A DNA stretch of 47,031 bases from Thermomicrobiales bacterium (GCA_030447415.1 JAUJOZ010000034.1:1-47031); one strand, 5' to 3'; positions 36,764 to 46,020 are shown, counted from the first letter of the stretch. The notes: a model not told the origin generated them from the sequence alone. Numbers and translations: made by a program.

Positions 36764-37993
36764 GTGGCGACGTCCGCGTCGGCCGACCTGCTCCCCGCCG
36801 AGTGGCGTGCACGGGACGCCGGCCGGACCGCGTTCGGCGATGGCTGGCGTCCGGTCCGGCGAGCAATGGCCCCGGGCCGCATCGAGTTGCTTGGGAATCA
36901 CCTCGACTACAACGGCGGGCCGGTGCTCGCGGCGGCGATCGACCGTGCCGTTGTAGTCCTGGCAACTAACGCCGAGGCCGACGCGGTGCGCGTGGTCGCC
37001 GCTGATGCGGCGGAAGATCAACCAGCGGTCTCGACCATTGACGTCCGGTCGCTCGCCGATTGGCGTCTCGAGGACAGGGCGGCCGGGACCTTTGACTACG
37101 TGCGGGGGGTAGTCGCCGCGATCCTTGCCCGGCCGCTACTCCGGCTCCGCCCGGCCGACATCGCCTTCGCCGGCGATGTCCCGATCGGCTTCGGGGTCAG
37201 CTCGTCCGCCGCGCTCTGCGTTGGGTTGGGGCTCGCATTGACGGAGCCGGTACCCGAGCCGCGAGAGTTGGTGCTGCTCGCCCAAGAGGCCGAGCACCGC
37301 GTTGGCGCACCGGTTGGCACGATGGACCAATCGGCCTCGGTCGCCGGCGGCGTCATCCGCTTTGACGGGGCGACGCTTGCGGTCGAGCGGCTTACCCCCG
37401 ACCTCGGCGACCTCGTCTTCGCCGTCGCCGACTCCGGCGTGAAGCGATCGCTCAGCACGTCGTCCTACCCGACCCGGGTCACGGAGTCGAAACGAGCGCT
37501 GGGGATCGCGCGGGAGATTCTGGGCGCCGAACTGCCCTCCCTTGCCGCGATCTCGCTCGAGCAGCTCGCGGTCCTGACAGGCCTGGATTTCGACGTGATG
37601 CCCGCCCATCTGATCGGGCGCGTGCGGCATGTGGTGACCGAGACCGAGCGCGTGCGGCAGGGAGTCGAAGCCCTTCGGGCCGCGGACTGGAGCCGCTTCG
37701 GCCGCTTGATGATCGAGTCGGGCCGCTCGTCCGCGACGGACTACGCCATCAGCCATCCCCGCGTTGAGGACCTGGTCGGGGAGGCGCTCGCCGTCGGCGG
37801 CGTGCTGGGGGCTCGGATGATGGGCGGTGGGGAGGGCGGCACGGCGCTCGTCCTGCTCCCCCGACAGAGGGTTCCAGCGTTGGAGGAGGCGCTCCGCGCC
37901 GGGTACTACTCCCGTCACGGGATGACGGCTCGTGATGATCTCATTTACATCTGCGCCTTCGCCGACGGCGCTCGGGTGGAGACGATCGGCTAG
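36764..37993 (+). CDS. GHMP kinase, galactokinase-like
   Basis: 409-aa small-molecule kinase. The GHMP ATP-binding motif is PIGFGVSSSAALCVGLG near residue 145. The N-terminal sugar-binding signature reads APGRIELLGNHLDYNGG, whereas galactokinases have GEHTDYN: the Glu that contacts the sugar is Asn here, so substrate may differ. A C-terminal GHMP motif is ARMMGGGEGGTALVLL. GTG at 36764 lies two bases after the preceding stop, suggesting coupling. Galactose, arabinose or another sugar may be the substrate; context offers no galT/galE. Confidence 0.82.
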   Translation: MATSASADLLPAEWRARDAGRTAFGDGWRPVRRAMAPGRIELLGNHLDYNGGPVLAAAIDRAVVVLATNAEADAVRVVAADAAEDQPAVSTIDVRSLADWRLEDRAAGTFDYVRGVVAAILARPLLRLRPADIAFAGDVPIGFGVSSSAALCVGLGLALTEPVPEPRELVLLAQEAEHRVGAPVGTMDQSASVAGGVIRFDGATLAVERLTPDLGDLVFAVADSGVKRSLSTSSYPTRVTESKRALGIAREILGAELPSLAAISLEQLAVLTGLDFDVMPAHLIGRVRHVVTETERVRQGVEALRAADWSRFGRLMIESGRSSATDYAISHPRVEDLVGEALAVGGVLGARMMGGGEGGTALVLLPRQRVPALEEALRAGYYSRHGMTARDDLIYICAFADGARVETIG

Positions 37994-38178
37994 AGCTGCC
38001 GGCTCGCACGGGCGGAACGGGCGCGTGAGACCCTTCTAGTGACGGGTTTGGATCCCGAAGGCGGAGGAGGGGCCCGCCGGGGAGCGGCCGGATATTCAGC
38101 GAGCCAACGCTGCGACGTCGGCTGCGTTTGCGGACGCTCTATCGCTAGCGCGGATGTAGCGCTTCCGACCTTGACGGG

Positions 38179-38499
38179 CTACTCGCCGTCGAGAAACGTG
38201 TATTTGCACTTGCGCTTGATATCGCGGGAGCCCCGCCGTCGGTTCCGATAGGCGGTGGTGAGGTGCTGCCCAGTGGTTGGGTCGAGGACCAGGACGGTCC
38301 CCTCGAGCCGGCGGATACGGTCCTCTCGGCGGTGCTCGGCGGGGATGTCCCGCAGGCCGAGGTGGACGAAGACCGCCTTGCCGTTGTGGTGCAGTCGGCC
38401 GTGACTGAAGACGTACTTGACGTCCTCGGCGCTGAGGTTGCGCTGAGCGAGGCGGCGTCCGGCGTGAAAGGAGATGCTGGTGATGCCGTGCTCGCGCAT
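38179..38499 (-). CDS. DUF4258-like small protein
   Basis: 106-aa basic protein with the DUF4258-type pattern: FHAGRRLAQRNLSAEDVKYV, GRLHHNGKAVFVHLG, then LEGTVLVLDPTTGQHLTTAY. GGAGGGAAAGACCC before the ATG is a strong ribosome-binding site. Some DUF4258 proteins are toxin-like RNases, but no antitoxin-type partner gene is visible beside it, so a toxin role is unproven. It stands alone between gene-poor stretches. Confidence 0.7.
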   Translation of the reverse strand: MREHGITSISFHAGRRLAQRNLSAEDVKYVFSHGRLHHNGKAVFVHLGLRDIPAEHRREDRIRRLEGTVLVLDPTTGQHLTTAYRNRRRGSRDIKRKCKYTFLDGE

Positions 38500-39289
38500 G
38501 GGTCTTTCCCTCCGTCAGCCGCGGCGAGGAAAGAAGGCGAACCCGGGAGCGGCGAGCGGGGGCTCGGCCTGGCCGTTCCTAGAGTCGGGCCGCCCAAGGT
38601 GTACGTACATTATGACGGCGCCATACACCGGTTGTCAATCCCGCGCCATTGTCCAGCGGGGCGATCGAGGGCGGCCGTACGCTCCTCATTCCCTCCCACG
38701 ACTGGATGCGTGAGCGCGCCGGGATGGCCGTCGCTGAGAAGCGGCGCGCCAAGCGCGAAATGGTGGGGATCTGCCTTCAGAAGATCCTACTCCGGAGGCC
38801 AGCAGTGTGCGCGTGACGCCGGGCATCTGGGTGGTGATGAAGACGCCGTCCGTTTGCGAGCGGCGCAAGTCAACTGGGAGCGAACGGGTGGGACCGGTCA
38901 TATCCGGCTCGCCGTACCCGTCGTCGTGGGCGCCGATCGTCTCCATTCCGCGCATCGGTATCGACACTGGGGCTGCAACGAGTGTCATACGGACTCGCCG
39001 AGGCGTTCAGCAATACGCCGCTCCCGTTGGCCAAGGTGCGTGTCCGTGCGTGGCACAGCCAGAACCAGCGGCGGCAATCGTCGGGCTTCCGCTCGGAGCC
39101 CGCTTGCGGCCACGGGCCTTGCGACGTTGCGTAGGGACATCGCCGTTCTCGGCCGGGCACCGCATGGGACCACGCCGCGGGGTGACGCGCGAACCCGGTC
39201 CGATGTTGCGGCCGGGCGGTCACATGACACGGTCTTGAGACAGGAGGCTATACTAGTTCATACGGTGAGTTACAGAGGATCCCAGCGCA
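38500..39289. other. Long gene-poor stretch
   Basis: About 790 bases without a convincing gene. The open frames on both strands are Arg/Pro-rich and disagree in composition with neighbours. The fragment LLIPSHDWMRERAGMAVAEK (frame near 38680-38750) looks protein-like and might be the remnant of a decayed gene, but it leads to a stop soon after. The right end holds the promoter of the LPNTG gene. Confidence 0.4.
39224..39254 (+). promoter_or_regulatory. Candidate promoter of the LPNTG surface-protein gene
   Basis: TATACT at 39249-39254 is a good -10 hexamer about 36 nt before the ATG. ATGACA at 39224-39229 matches the -35 consensus at five of six bases with a 19-base spacer. The region is AT-rich relative to its surroundings. 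Confidence 0.5.
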
Positions 39290-40405
39290 ATGCAACCCAC
39301 TTTGTTCCTACGACCCCTAATGCAGTTGCTTGGCCATCCTTCGGGGACCGCCCGCCTGGCCGTGCTCACGCTACTTTTGGCGGTGGTCGCCGGGCGCTCG
39401 ACGCTCGACGTTCCGGTCGCGCGAGCCCACGATGCAGATCCGGGCTCGCACTCGCTCACCGTCGTCGTCGCTTTCCCAGACGACGGGCTGGGTGCCGACG
39501 AGCGGCTCTGCCTCACCCTCTTTTCGGGTGACGATGCTGGCCTCGTCTTTCCCCTGGACGTTCGCTGCCTCGGCCCAGGGGAGCAGAGTACGGACTTCGG
39601 CGGTCTTTCTCACGGCACGTACCAGCTCGTGGTTCCCTCGCCCGATTCGGTCGTCGGCAATGACCGATACGAGGGCCAAGTGTTGGTGACGGAGGTCCCG
39701 AACGACCCCGAGGTCGAGTCCTACGTAGTTGACGTCGCGCTGACCGTCGGCGCCGTGCCGGCCGCGGTCACCGGCCGCATCGTCGTCAACGCCTTCGTCT
39801 GCGCACCCGGCACGGAGGGCGGAGACGATGCTGACGCTTGGGCCGTGGCCTGCCCTGATCGAGGGGACAACATTGCCTTCGACCTCACTCCGGCGGACGG
39901 GGCCGCCGAGGCGGCGCGCACCGAGATCACCGGCGTGACAAATCCCGAACCCGGGACGGTCGTTTTCGCCGACCTCGCCGCCGGGACGTACAACCTCGTC
40001 GAGATCCGGCCCGACAACGTCGAGGAAGCGCTCCGGGCGTTTGTCACGAGCGACGCCGACGGTTCCGTGACAGTTCTTCCCCCGGACGGAGCGCTTGCGG
40101 TCGAGACCGGCGAAACGCTGACCGTGGACGTCTACAACGTCATCGCCGGCGGAACGACGGAAGATGCGCCAACCGTCGAGGTGGGCACCGCAGTGGGAGA
40201 GCCGGACGCGAATGAGGCTGTCGCGACCGACGATCCATCACCCGCACCCTCAGGGCCGCAAGTGGTCCGGCTACCGAACACCGGCACGGGCGACGGCTCC
40301 GCGGCATGGGCGGGGTCCGTGGCGCTCGGTGTCGCTCTGATCCTCGTGCTCGCCGCCGCGCTGACCGCCCGGGGCGCGATCCACCACGCGTCCGAGCGGA
40401 ACTAA
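39290..40405 (+). CDS. LPxTG-type cell-wall-anchored surface protein
   Basis: 371-aa exported protein. Signal peptide: residues about 18-46 (RLAVLTLLLAVVAG, then PVARA). Two or more Ig-like/SpaA-like (prealbumin-type) modules follow, recognised by DFGGLSHGTYQLVVPSPDS and VVFADLAAGTYNLVEIRPDN, motifs seen in pilin-like adhesins. Near the C-terminus comes LPNTG (328-332), then a hydrophobic helix (VALGVALILVLAAALTA) and tail ending HHASERN. This is the sortase sorting signal, so the protein should be covalently anchored to peptidoglycan; a sortase is not in the window. Together with the lack of outer-membrane genes here, it fits a monoderm Chloroflexota cell envelope (inference). Confidence 0.85.
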   Translation: MQPTLFLRPLMQLLGHPSGTARLAVLTLLLAVVAGRSTLDVPVARAHDADPGSHSLTVVVAFPDDGLGADERLCLTLFSGDDAGLVFPLDVRCLGPGEQSTDFGGLSHGTYQLVVPSPDSVVGNDRYEGQVLVTEVPNDPEVESYVVDVALTVGAVPAAVTGRIVVNAFVCAPGTEGGDDADAWAVACPDRGDNIAFDLTPADGAAEAARTEITGVTNPEPGTVVFADLAAGTYNLVEIRPDNVEEALRAFVTSDADGSVTVLPPDGALAVETGETLTVDVYNVIAGGTTEDAPTVEVGTAVGEPDANEAVATDDPSPAPSGPQVVRLPNTGTGDGSAAWAGSVALGVALILVLAAALTARGAIHHASERN

Positions 40406-40456
40406 AAGGCCCCTCATCGACGGCGGCCCCGCTGCCGAACGAAGGAGAAGTGGGCG

Positions 40457-41566
40457 TCAGCCCCCAATTTGGGACATGCCGCGGCCCGTCTCCCGCTCGC
40501 CTTCTGCGAGCCCATGACCCCACGGCTTCCGCCACACGCCGAACCGAATCTGCCTGAGCAGGGTCGCGTCGTCGGCGCCACCGCGGATGAGGTCGCGAAG
40601 GTCAACCTCGTCGGGTCGGAGGAGGCAGAGGCGCAGCTTGCCGTCGGCCGTGAGGCGGACCCGATTGCAGGCGGCGCAGAAGGGCGCCGACACCGGCGAG
40701 ATGAAGCCGACGGTGCCGGCGGCTCCCTTGATCCGCCAGAGGCGAGCTGGGTCGGCGGCGTCGGCGGTCACCGGCTCAAGAGGGCCGAACCGCTCCTCAA
40801 GACGCGCTTGGGTTTCCTCCGAGGTCACCAAACCTTGGTCGTGGACAGTGCCGACGCCCTCCAGCGGCATGATCTCCAGAAAGCGGACCTGCCACGGCCG
40901 GTCGATCGTGAGGGCAGCAAGGTCGCTGACCTCATGGTCGTTCTGCCCCTTGACGACCACCGCGTTCAGCTTGATGGGGCGAAGCCCGGCCGCGTCGGCC
41001 GCCTCGATCCCCTGCCAGACAAGGTCGAGGCGCCCACCGCGGGTCATCGCCTTGAATTTGACCGGGTCGAGGGTGTCGATGCTGACGTTGACGCGGTCGA
41101 GTCCTGCCGCTCGTAGGTCGCCGGCGACGCGGCCGAGCAGGAGGGCGTTCGTCGTCATCGACACTTCCTCGATGCCCGAGAACGCCTTCATGCCCCGAAC
41201 GAGGTCGACAAGGTGAGGCCGGATCGTCGGCTCGCCGCCGGTCAGGCGAAGTCTGGTGAAGCCGACGCGGGCGAACAGCCCGACGAGGCGCAGCAGCTCG
41301 TGGTCGGTCAGCAGCTCGTTGCGGGGTTGGAACTTCATACCGAGCGCGGGCATGCAGTAGACGCAGCGGAAGTTGCACCGGTCCGTGAGAGAGATGCGCA
41401 GGTACGTCATCTGACGACCGTACGCGTCCCGCGCTTCCCGCTCCCGTTGGGGGAGGGTTATCAGGGGCGTCGTTAACCGGCCGGGGGCGAGGGTTGCCAA
41501 GGGGAGGGTCCGTGTCTGCGCCACCGGACCGTGCCGGCGGGCGCTGAAGCGCCGCATACGAGCCAT
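40457..41566 (-). CDS. moaA: GTP 3',8-cyclase MoaA
   Basis: Radical-SAM enzyme that starts molybdenum cofactor synthesis by cyclising GTP. The N-terminal 4Fe-4S cluster cysteines are in LTDRCNFRCVYCMPALG, and RLTGGEPTIR follows. The C-terminal cluster lies in FCAACNRVRLTADGKLRLCL. The protein ends in GG, the conserved C-terminal tail of MoaA. The start is uncertain: ATG 41566 gives 369 aa but has no Shine-Dalgarno, and the N-terminal 50 residues are unusual; a 19-bp palindrome covers the start codon. It is 52 nt downstream of a damaged MFS gene in the same direction. Confidence 0.93.
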   Translation of the reverse strand: MARMRRFSARRHGPVAQTRTLPLATLAPGRLTTPLITLPQREREARDAYGRQMTYLRISLTDRCNFRCVYCMPALGMKFQPRNELLTDHELLRLVGLFARVGFTRLRLTGGEPTIRPHLVDLVRGMKAFSGIEEVSMTTNALLLGRVAGDLRAAGLDRVNVSIDTLDPVKFKAMTRGGRLDLVWQGIEAADAAGLRPIKLNAVVVKGQNDHEVSDLAALTIDRPWQVRFLEIMPLEGVGTVHDQGLVTSEETQARLEERFGPLEPVTADAADPARLWRIKGAAGTVGFISPVSAPFCAACNRVRLTADGKLRLCLLRPDEVDLRDLIRGGADDATLLRQIRFGVWRKPWGHGLAEGERETGRGMSQIGG

Positions 41567-41583
41567 AGTCAATGGTTGACTAT
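41565..41583. promoter_or_regulatory. Palindrome at the moaA start (candidate operator)
   Basis: ATAGTCAA-TGG-TTGACTAT is a perfect 8+3+8 inverted repeat that overlaps the chosen ATG. On the minus strand it includes TTGACT, like a -35 box. It could be a repressor operator or form a hairpin at the start of moaA mRNA. Confidence 0.5.
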
Positions 41584-41617
41584 GTGCCCGCAAGGGTAGC
41601 ACTGCCCCGGAAGGGGG

Positions 41618-42928
41618 TCAATCGTCACCGCGGGCCGGGCTGGGCCGCGGGGTTGCGCCCTCCGCCCCGAGCCCTGCCGGCGCCACCAGACGATACCGTC
41701 CGATCCCAGGAACGGCCACGGCGACGACCGCCGCCGAGACCAACGTCCCCAACCCTCCCAGCGCAACCGATGGACCGGCTCCAACGAGCGCGGCCAGGGC
41801 GCCGGCCTCGAATTCCCCCAGTTGCGGTCCGCCCATCGCAAAGGTCGAGTGGGCGGCGGCGATGCGGCCCCGGAGCTCGTCCGGCGTCAGAAGATTGCGG
41901 ACGGCGTGGCGCATCGCCATGCTGACGGCGTCGGCGGGACCGGAACCGGCGAGCAACAGGAGGGAGAGCCAGACGACCTGGCTGAGACCAAAACCGAGGA
42001 TACAGGCCCCGTATGCCGCCACGGCGAGAAGAACGCCCGCGCCCGGTCGGCGAGGTGTCGGCAGGAGGCTCATGGCGATGCTGCCTGCGACCGCGCCAGC
42101 GGCTGGGGCGGCGTAAAGCAGTCCAAGTCCACCGGCGCCGACGCCGAGGATCTCCTCGGCGAAGATCGGCATCAACGTCATGCTGGCCCCGAAGAAGGTA
42201 GCCACGAAGTCGATTGCCATCACGCCGAGGAGGACCGGCGAGGACCGGAGGAACCGCAAACCCTCGAGCGCCGCCGCGAAGCCCCCGGTCGCGAGCGGCG
42301 CCTGGCGAGGTCGCCCCCACATTGCCAAGGTCGCCGCAATCACGGCCGCGAATTACGCCGCGTCGAACGCGTACGCCGCTCCCAGCCCCACCCGGTCGAT
42401 GGCCAGGCCGCCGATGGCCGGACCGGAGACAGCCGCCACCTGGAAGGCGAGGATGTTCATCGTCATCGCCGCCGGGATGTCAGCCGTGGGGACGATCGCC
42501 GGGATGAGCGCCTGCCGAGTCGGGCCGCTGACCGCGGAAACCGTCGCGGCAAGAAACGTGACGCCGTAGATCACGGGAAGGGAGGCGGTGCCCCGCACTG
42601 TGAGCAGGGCGAGCGCGGCCGACGTGAGCAGCAGGGCCGTCTGTGTCCACAGCAGCGTCCGTCGGCGGTCCGTGCGATCGGCAACGACGCCGCCGGCGAG
42701 GCCGAACACCAGGATCGGAGCGAACCTAACGAGGCCAAGAAATCCCAGCTGGAGCGGGTCCCCAGTTAGCTGGAAGACCTGCCAGGCGATCGCCACCCGC
42801 TGCATCTGGGTGCCGACCGTCGAAACGAACTCGGCGCCCCAAAGGAGGCGGAAATCGCGATGGCGCAGCACGCGAAAGGCGGGTACGGACCGCCGGGCAC
42901 CACCGTTATTATCCTGAGAGGATGCCAC
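41618..42928 (-). pseudogene. MFS transporter (DHA3/EntS-like) with in-frame TAA
   Basis: A 436-codon MFS gene starting at GTG 42928 with AAGGAG upstream. The first half reads VLRHRDFRLLWGAEFVSTVG, a typical MFS_3/enterobactin-exporter-like start, and the loop VVADRTDRRRTLLWTQ. Codon 192 is TAA (42355-42353), after AYAFDAA, where relatives continue DAASF; the same frame continues as FAAVIAATLAMW and runs to the end with intact helices. So a single nonsense change splits the gene, by mutation or sequencing error. The substrate is unknown; this group includes siderophore and drug exporters. Confidence 0.83.
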
Positions 42929-43088
42929 CTCGCTCCTTCACCCTGTACGCCGGCGCTCCGGCGTTCGTCGGCACCAGCCGACGATGCGAACGGGCCGGGT
43001 TTCGGGGTCGGCACACTGCTCCGTCCACCGGTTAACCGTGTGATGATGTGCTGGCTCACCTAGGACGGGCACGAGGACGGGAGACCAA

Positions 43089-43610
43089 ATGGCCGTTGCT
43101 GGCGCTCTCAGCGGAGACGACCTTCGCCATCGCATCCTTGGAGACTCACCGCTCATCACTGGGTGGCTCGACCTGAGCGCGCAGGTCCAGCCGAACGGCT
43201 TTGACCTCACCCTACGGGAGGTGAGTCGCTTCGCGGGTCGGGGCGTAATCGCCGCCGACAACGCCGGCCGGGTGCTGCCCGAACTGCAGGCCTTGCCGTT
43301 CCCACCGGAAGGTTTTCTCGACCTGCCAGCGGGCCCGTACCACATCGTCTACAACGAAGTAGTCCATCTTCCCAAGGACGTGATGGCGTTAGGTCGGCCC
43401 CGCTCCAGTCTAGGCCGCAGCGGCGTCGCTATCCACACCGCCGTCTGGGACGCCGGTTACGAAGGTCGCTCGACATCGCTGCTGGTCGTCAACAACCCCG
43501 CCGGATTTCGCGTGGAGCACAATGCCCGGGTGCTCCAGCTCGTCTTCTTTGGATTGGCGAGTGCCGCGACGGCAGGTTACCGAGGTGCCTATCAGGGCGA
43601 AAATCTCTGA
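43089..43610 (+). CDS. dUTPase / dCTP deaminase-family protein
   Basis: 173-aa protein of the dUTPase/dCTP-deaminase fold. Visible motifs: AQVQPNGFDLTLREVSRF, PRSSLGRSGV, HTAVWDAGYEGRSTSLLVV and GYRGAYQGENL. Such proteins hydrolyse dUTP or deaminate dCTP to limit uracil in DNA; the spacing and the C-terminal GAYQGE resemble the archaeal/actinobacterial dUTPase-like branch. Which reaction applies is not certain. GGGAG precedes the ATG by about six bases. It is divergent from the MFS gene. Confidence 0.85.
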   Translation: MAVAGALSGDDLRHRILGDSPLITGWLDLSAQVQPNGFDLTLREVSRFAGRGVIAADNAGRVLPELQALPFPPEGFLDLPAGPYHIVYNEVVHLPKDVMALGRPRSSLGRSGVAIHTAVWDAGYEGRSTSLLVVNNPAGFRVEHNARVLQLVFFGLASAATAGYRGAYQGENL

Positions 43611-43789
43611 GACAGATAGCCACCTGTCATCGGGAAAACGGCAAGGACGTAGACACATGGCGGTGGGGCGAAGGGACGAGTCGTCAGCCTACCGCTATTT
43701 GAATCAGCGCGTCGAGGTCGGAAAGCCCACCATGAGCAACGCCCCTCGACCTCAATTGAACGTGCCTTCCGGCCGTTGAATCCTTGCCC

Positions 43790-44059
43790 TCACTGACCGC
43801 GGCGGCTAAAGACCGGGCGCTCCGGTGGCTCGCCGGGGACCGGGATTTGGGTCTTGACGCGCTTGACGTGGGCGGTCTCGTTGCACCCCTCCACCGGGCA
43901 GAAGTAAATCAGCGTGTACTCCTCCTCGGTCTGGTCCGAGAAGCGAGTTGGGCGGCCCTGTTTGCCGCGCAGACGCATCTCTCCGCCGTGCTCGGGGCAA
44001 TGTGGGATTTCCGGCTCGCGCCGCTCGCGGCGTAGGATCACGTCGAGGACACGATTCAC
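43790..44059 (-). CDS. Small zinc-ribbon-like protein
   Basis: 89-aa protein starting at GTG 44059 with GGGAGGG eight bases upstream. Cysteine and histidine pairs (IPHCPEHGG; YFCPVEGCNETAHV) could bind zinc as a ribbon. The rest is charged and Pro-rich. Function unknown. Confidence 0.62.
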   Translation of the reverse strand: MNRVLDVILRRERREPEIPHCPEHGGEMRLRGKQGRPTRFSDQTEEEYTLIYFCPVEGCNETAHVKRVKTQIPVPGEPPERPVFSRRGQ

Positions 44060-44119
44060 CCGTTGTTCCCTCCCACGGCTGATGCTAGCTCGTGTGCGGT
44101 CGGCTCCAACGACGTAGTG

Positions 44120-45319
44120 TTACCACAGGTGGGTCGGCGTCGGCGTAATCACCTCCGGTGGACCGTGCGCGGCGATCACCACCTCTTGCTCGATCGAAGC
44201 ACCGGCCCAGCCGGGAACGAAGATGCCGGGCTCCACGCAGAGAACCATGCCGGGGCGGAGCTCGACCTCGCCGCCGCGTTGGAGGTAGGGCGCCTCCACC
44301 GTCTCCAGACCGATGCCGTGGCCAAACAGCGTCCCCGCGCGGTCGGCCTGGGGACTTTGCGCTACGACGTTCAGGGCGGCCGCCACTACGTCACCGACGG
44401 TGTTGCCCGCCACGCAGGCGGCTACGGCGTGTTCGGTCGCCTCGTGAACCGTCTCGAGCAGCATCAGCTGCTCGTCGTTGGGGCGTCCCTTGACCGTCGT
44501 CCGGAGCACGTCGAAACCGTACCCTCCGTAGGCGCCAATGATATCCATCGCGACGATATCACCGGATTCGATGACCCGGTCCATCGCCTGCGGCCAGCGC
44601 GACCCCGCGGCCGACCATGGACCGGAGTGGACGCGGAAGTAGCGGACGAAGTCGGCGCCGGCCCGCAGTGCGGCGGCCGTGCCCGCCGCGCAAACCTCTC
44701 GCTCCGTCACCCCATGGGTGGTGATCGCATCGAGGGCCGCGTGAAGGCCAGCGTCCGCGCATCGCGCGGCTCCGCGCAACAAGCCGATCTCCGTGCCGCT
44801 CTTGATCTCGCGTAGGCCGGCGACGATCCCCGCTGCCGGCTCTAACCGAAGCTCGGGCAGTGCCGAGGTGAGGGCGCGGTCAAAGGCGGCCGGAAGGATG
44901 TCGTCGCCGACGAGCCCGACGCGAGCACCCTCCAACCCTCGTTCCAGCACCAGCTGGATCACCGCCTGTCCGAGATCAGCCGAGGCGCGGACATCGTCCA
45001 CCGCCACCAGATCCGCGCGGTGGCGGCGAGGATCAGTCAAGAGCGTTGGCTCACCGTGGACCGGAAGGAGGAGGAAGCCGTGACCCATGCCCCGGTTGAC
45101 GTCGGAGAAGACGGTCGTGGGAAAGGGCGGAAAGTGGTTGGAAAGATACGCCAGGTCGCCGGGTCGATCGTAGAACGACCGCCCGACCACAAGGAGCGCG
45201 TCGTAGCCGGCCACGGCCGCGCGGGCCTGCGCCGTTGCCTGTCGCTCACGGACCTCGTCCTGGGAGATCAACTCCGGTCCGCGTTGCGGCGACGCTGCTG
45301 CCTGATCGTGGGACACCAT
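44120..45319 (-). CDS. M24-family metallopeptidase (Xaa-Pro dipeptidase-like)
   Basis: 399-aa creatinase/prolidase-fold enzyme with an intact metal site, unlike the M24 homologue at 35595. The ligands sit in GDIVAMDIIGAYGGYGFDVL (two Asp), GHGIGLETVEAPY (His), CVEPGIFVPG (Glu) and SIEQEVVI (Glu). The N-terminal domain includes YDALLVVGRSFYDRPGDLAY. It probably cleaves an Xaa-Pro or related bond, or a creatine-like amide. ATG 45319 has GGAG three bases before it. Confidence 0.9.
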   Translation of the reverse strand: MVSHDQAAASPQRGPELISQDEVRERQATAQARAAVAGYDALLVVGRSFYDRPGDLAYLSNHFPPFPTTVFSDVNRGMGHGFLLLPVHGEPTLLTDPRRHRADLVAVDDVRASADLGQAVIQLVLERGLEGARVGLVGDDILPAAFDRALTSALPELRLEPAAGIVAGLREIKSGTEIGLLRGAARCADAGLHAALDAITTHGVTEREVCAAGTAAALRAGADFVRYFRVHSGPWSAAGSRWPQAMDRVIESGDIVAMDIIGAYGGYGFDVLRTTVKGRPNDEQLMLLETVHEATEHAVAACVAGNTVGDVVAAALNVVAQSPQADRAGTLFGHGIGLETVEAPYLQRGGEVELRPGMVLCVEPGIFVPGWAGASIEQEVVIAAHGPPEVITPTPTHLW

Positions 45320-45480
45320 CGCTCCGTGTCACGCGTTGGAGATATGTGGAAGGGTGACCGGAGAATCGAGTCCTGGCACCCGCAATGCGCAAGGCGGCGC
45401 TAGTATACGGGAGGCGACCCGCCGCACCCCGCCGGCTCCTGACCGGCCCCGCCGCGAGCGCCGTGACGAGGACACCAGCC

Positions 45481-45903
45481 ATGGTCGAGGACGTGATCGA
45501 CACCCTCCGGAAGCGCTATGGGGAGGCGTGGGCGCGCGACGAAGAGGCGAACCTGCGCTTCTCGGCCGATGCGGAACACCTGATTGAGGATGTGCCGGGC
45601 GCCCACCTGATCGGCGACCCGGAGATCGAGGACGGCGAGGTGACGCTGCGGGTCTGGGTCGACTTCCCGCTGCGCGACCTGATGAGCGCCGACCGGCTCG
45701 CCTACGAAATCTTCGCTCGCCTGAGCGAGGACCTCTTTTACGCGGAGCGGCGGTTCGAGGCGAAGGCGGTCCGTTACCCGTTCGTGACCGGCTCCCAGTA
45801 CCACGGCCATGTCGGCGCGTTGGTCCTCGCCGGCCCGCACGCCGCCGATTTCGCCGATCGGCATCAGCAACGCCTTTCCGGCGGACTGCGGTACCAGGCG
45901 TAG
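45481..45903 (+). CDS. Hypothetical acidic protein
   Basis: 140-aa soluble protein from ATG 45481 with GAGGAC upstream. Composition is consistent with a folded alpha/beta protein: VIDTLRKRYGEAWARDEEA, a beta stretch (GEVTLRVWVDFPLRDL), and YEIFARLSEDLFYAERRF. No domain recognised and no motif that would indicate catalysis. It precedes the ferredoxin gene by 117 nt in the same direction. Confidence 0.6.
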   Translation: MVEDVIDTLRKRYGEAWARDEEANLRFSADAEHLIEDVPGAHLIGDPEIEDGEVTLRVWVDFPLRDLMSADRLAYEIFARLSEDLFYAERRFEAKAVRYPFVTGSQYHGHVGALVLAGPHAADFADRHQQRLSGGLRYQA

Positions 45904-46020
45904 AGAATCAAACCGCCATGGCCGGACTGGTGATGACCTGCCGCCTTCGGTTCAATACGCTCTTGCTACCATTGGCGGGCTGTTGAACCGGCCGCTGAGG
46001 TGGGAGGGAGAGCGACGACC

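Noticed and set aside
38263..39531. Plus-strand open frame of 422 codons
   Set aside because: It crosses the DUF4258-like gene, the gene-poor stretch and the LPNTG gene in a different frame from them; residue composition is not protein-like.
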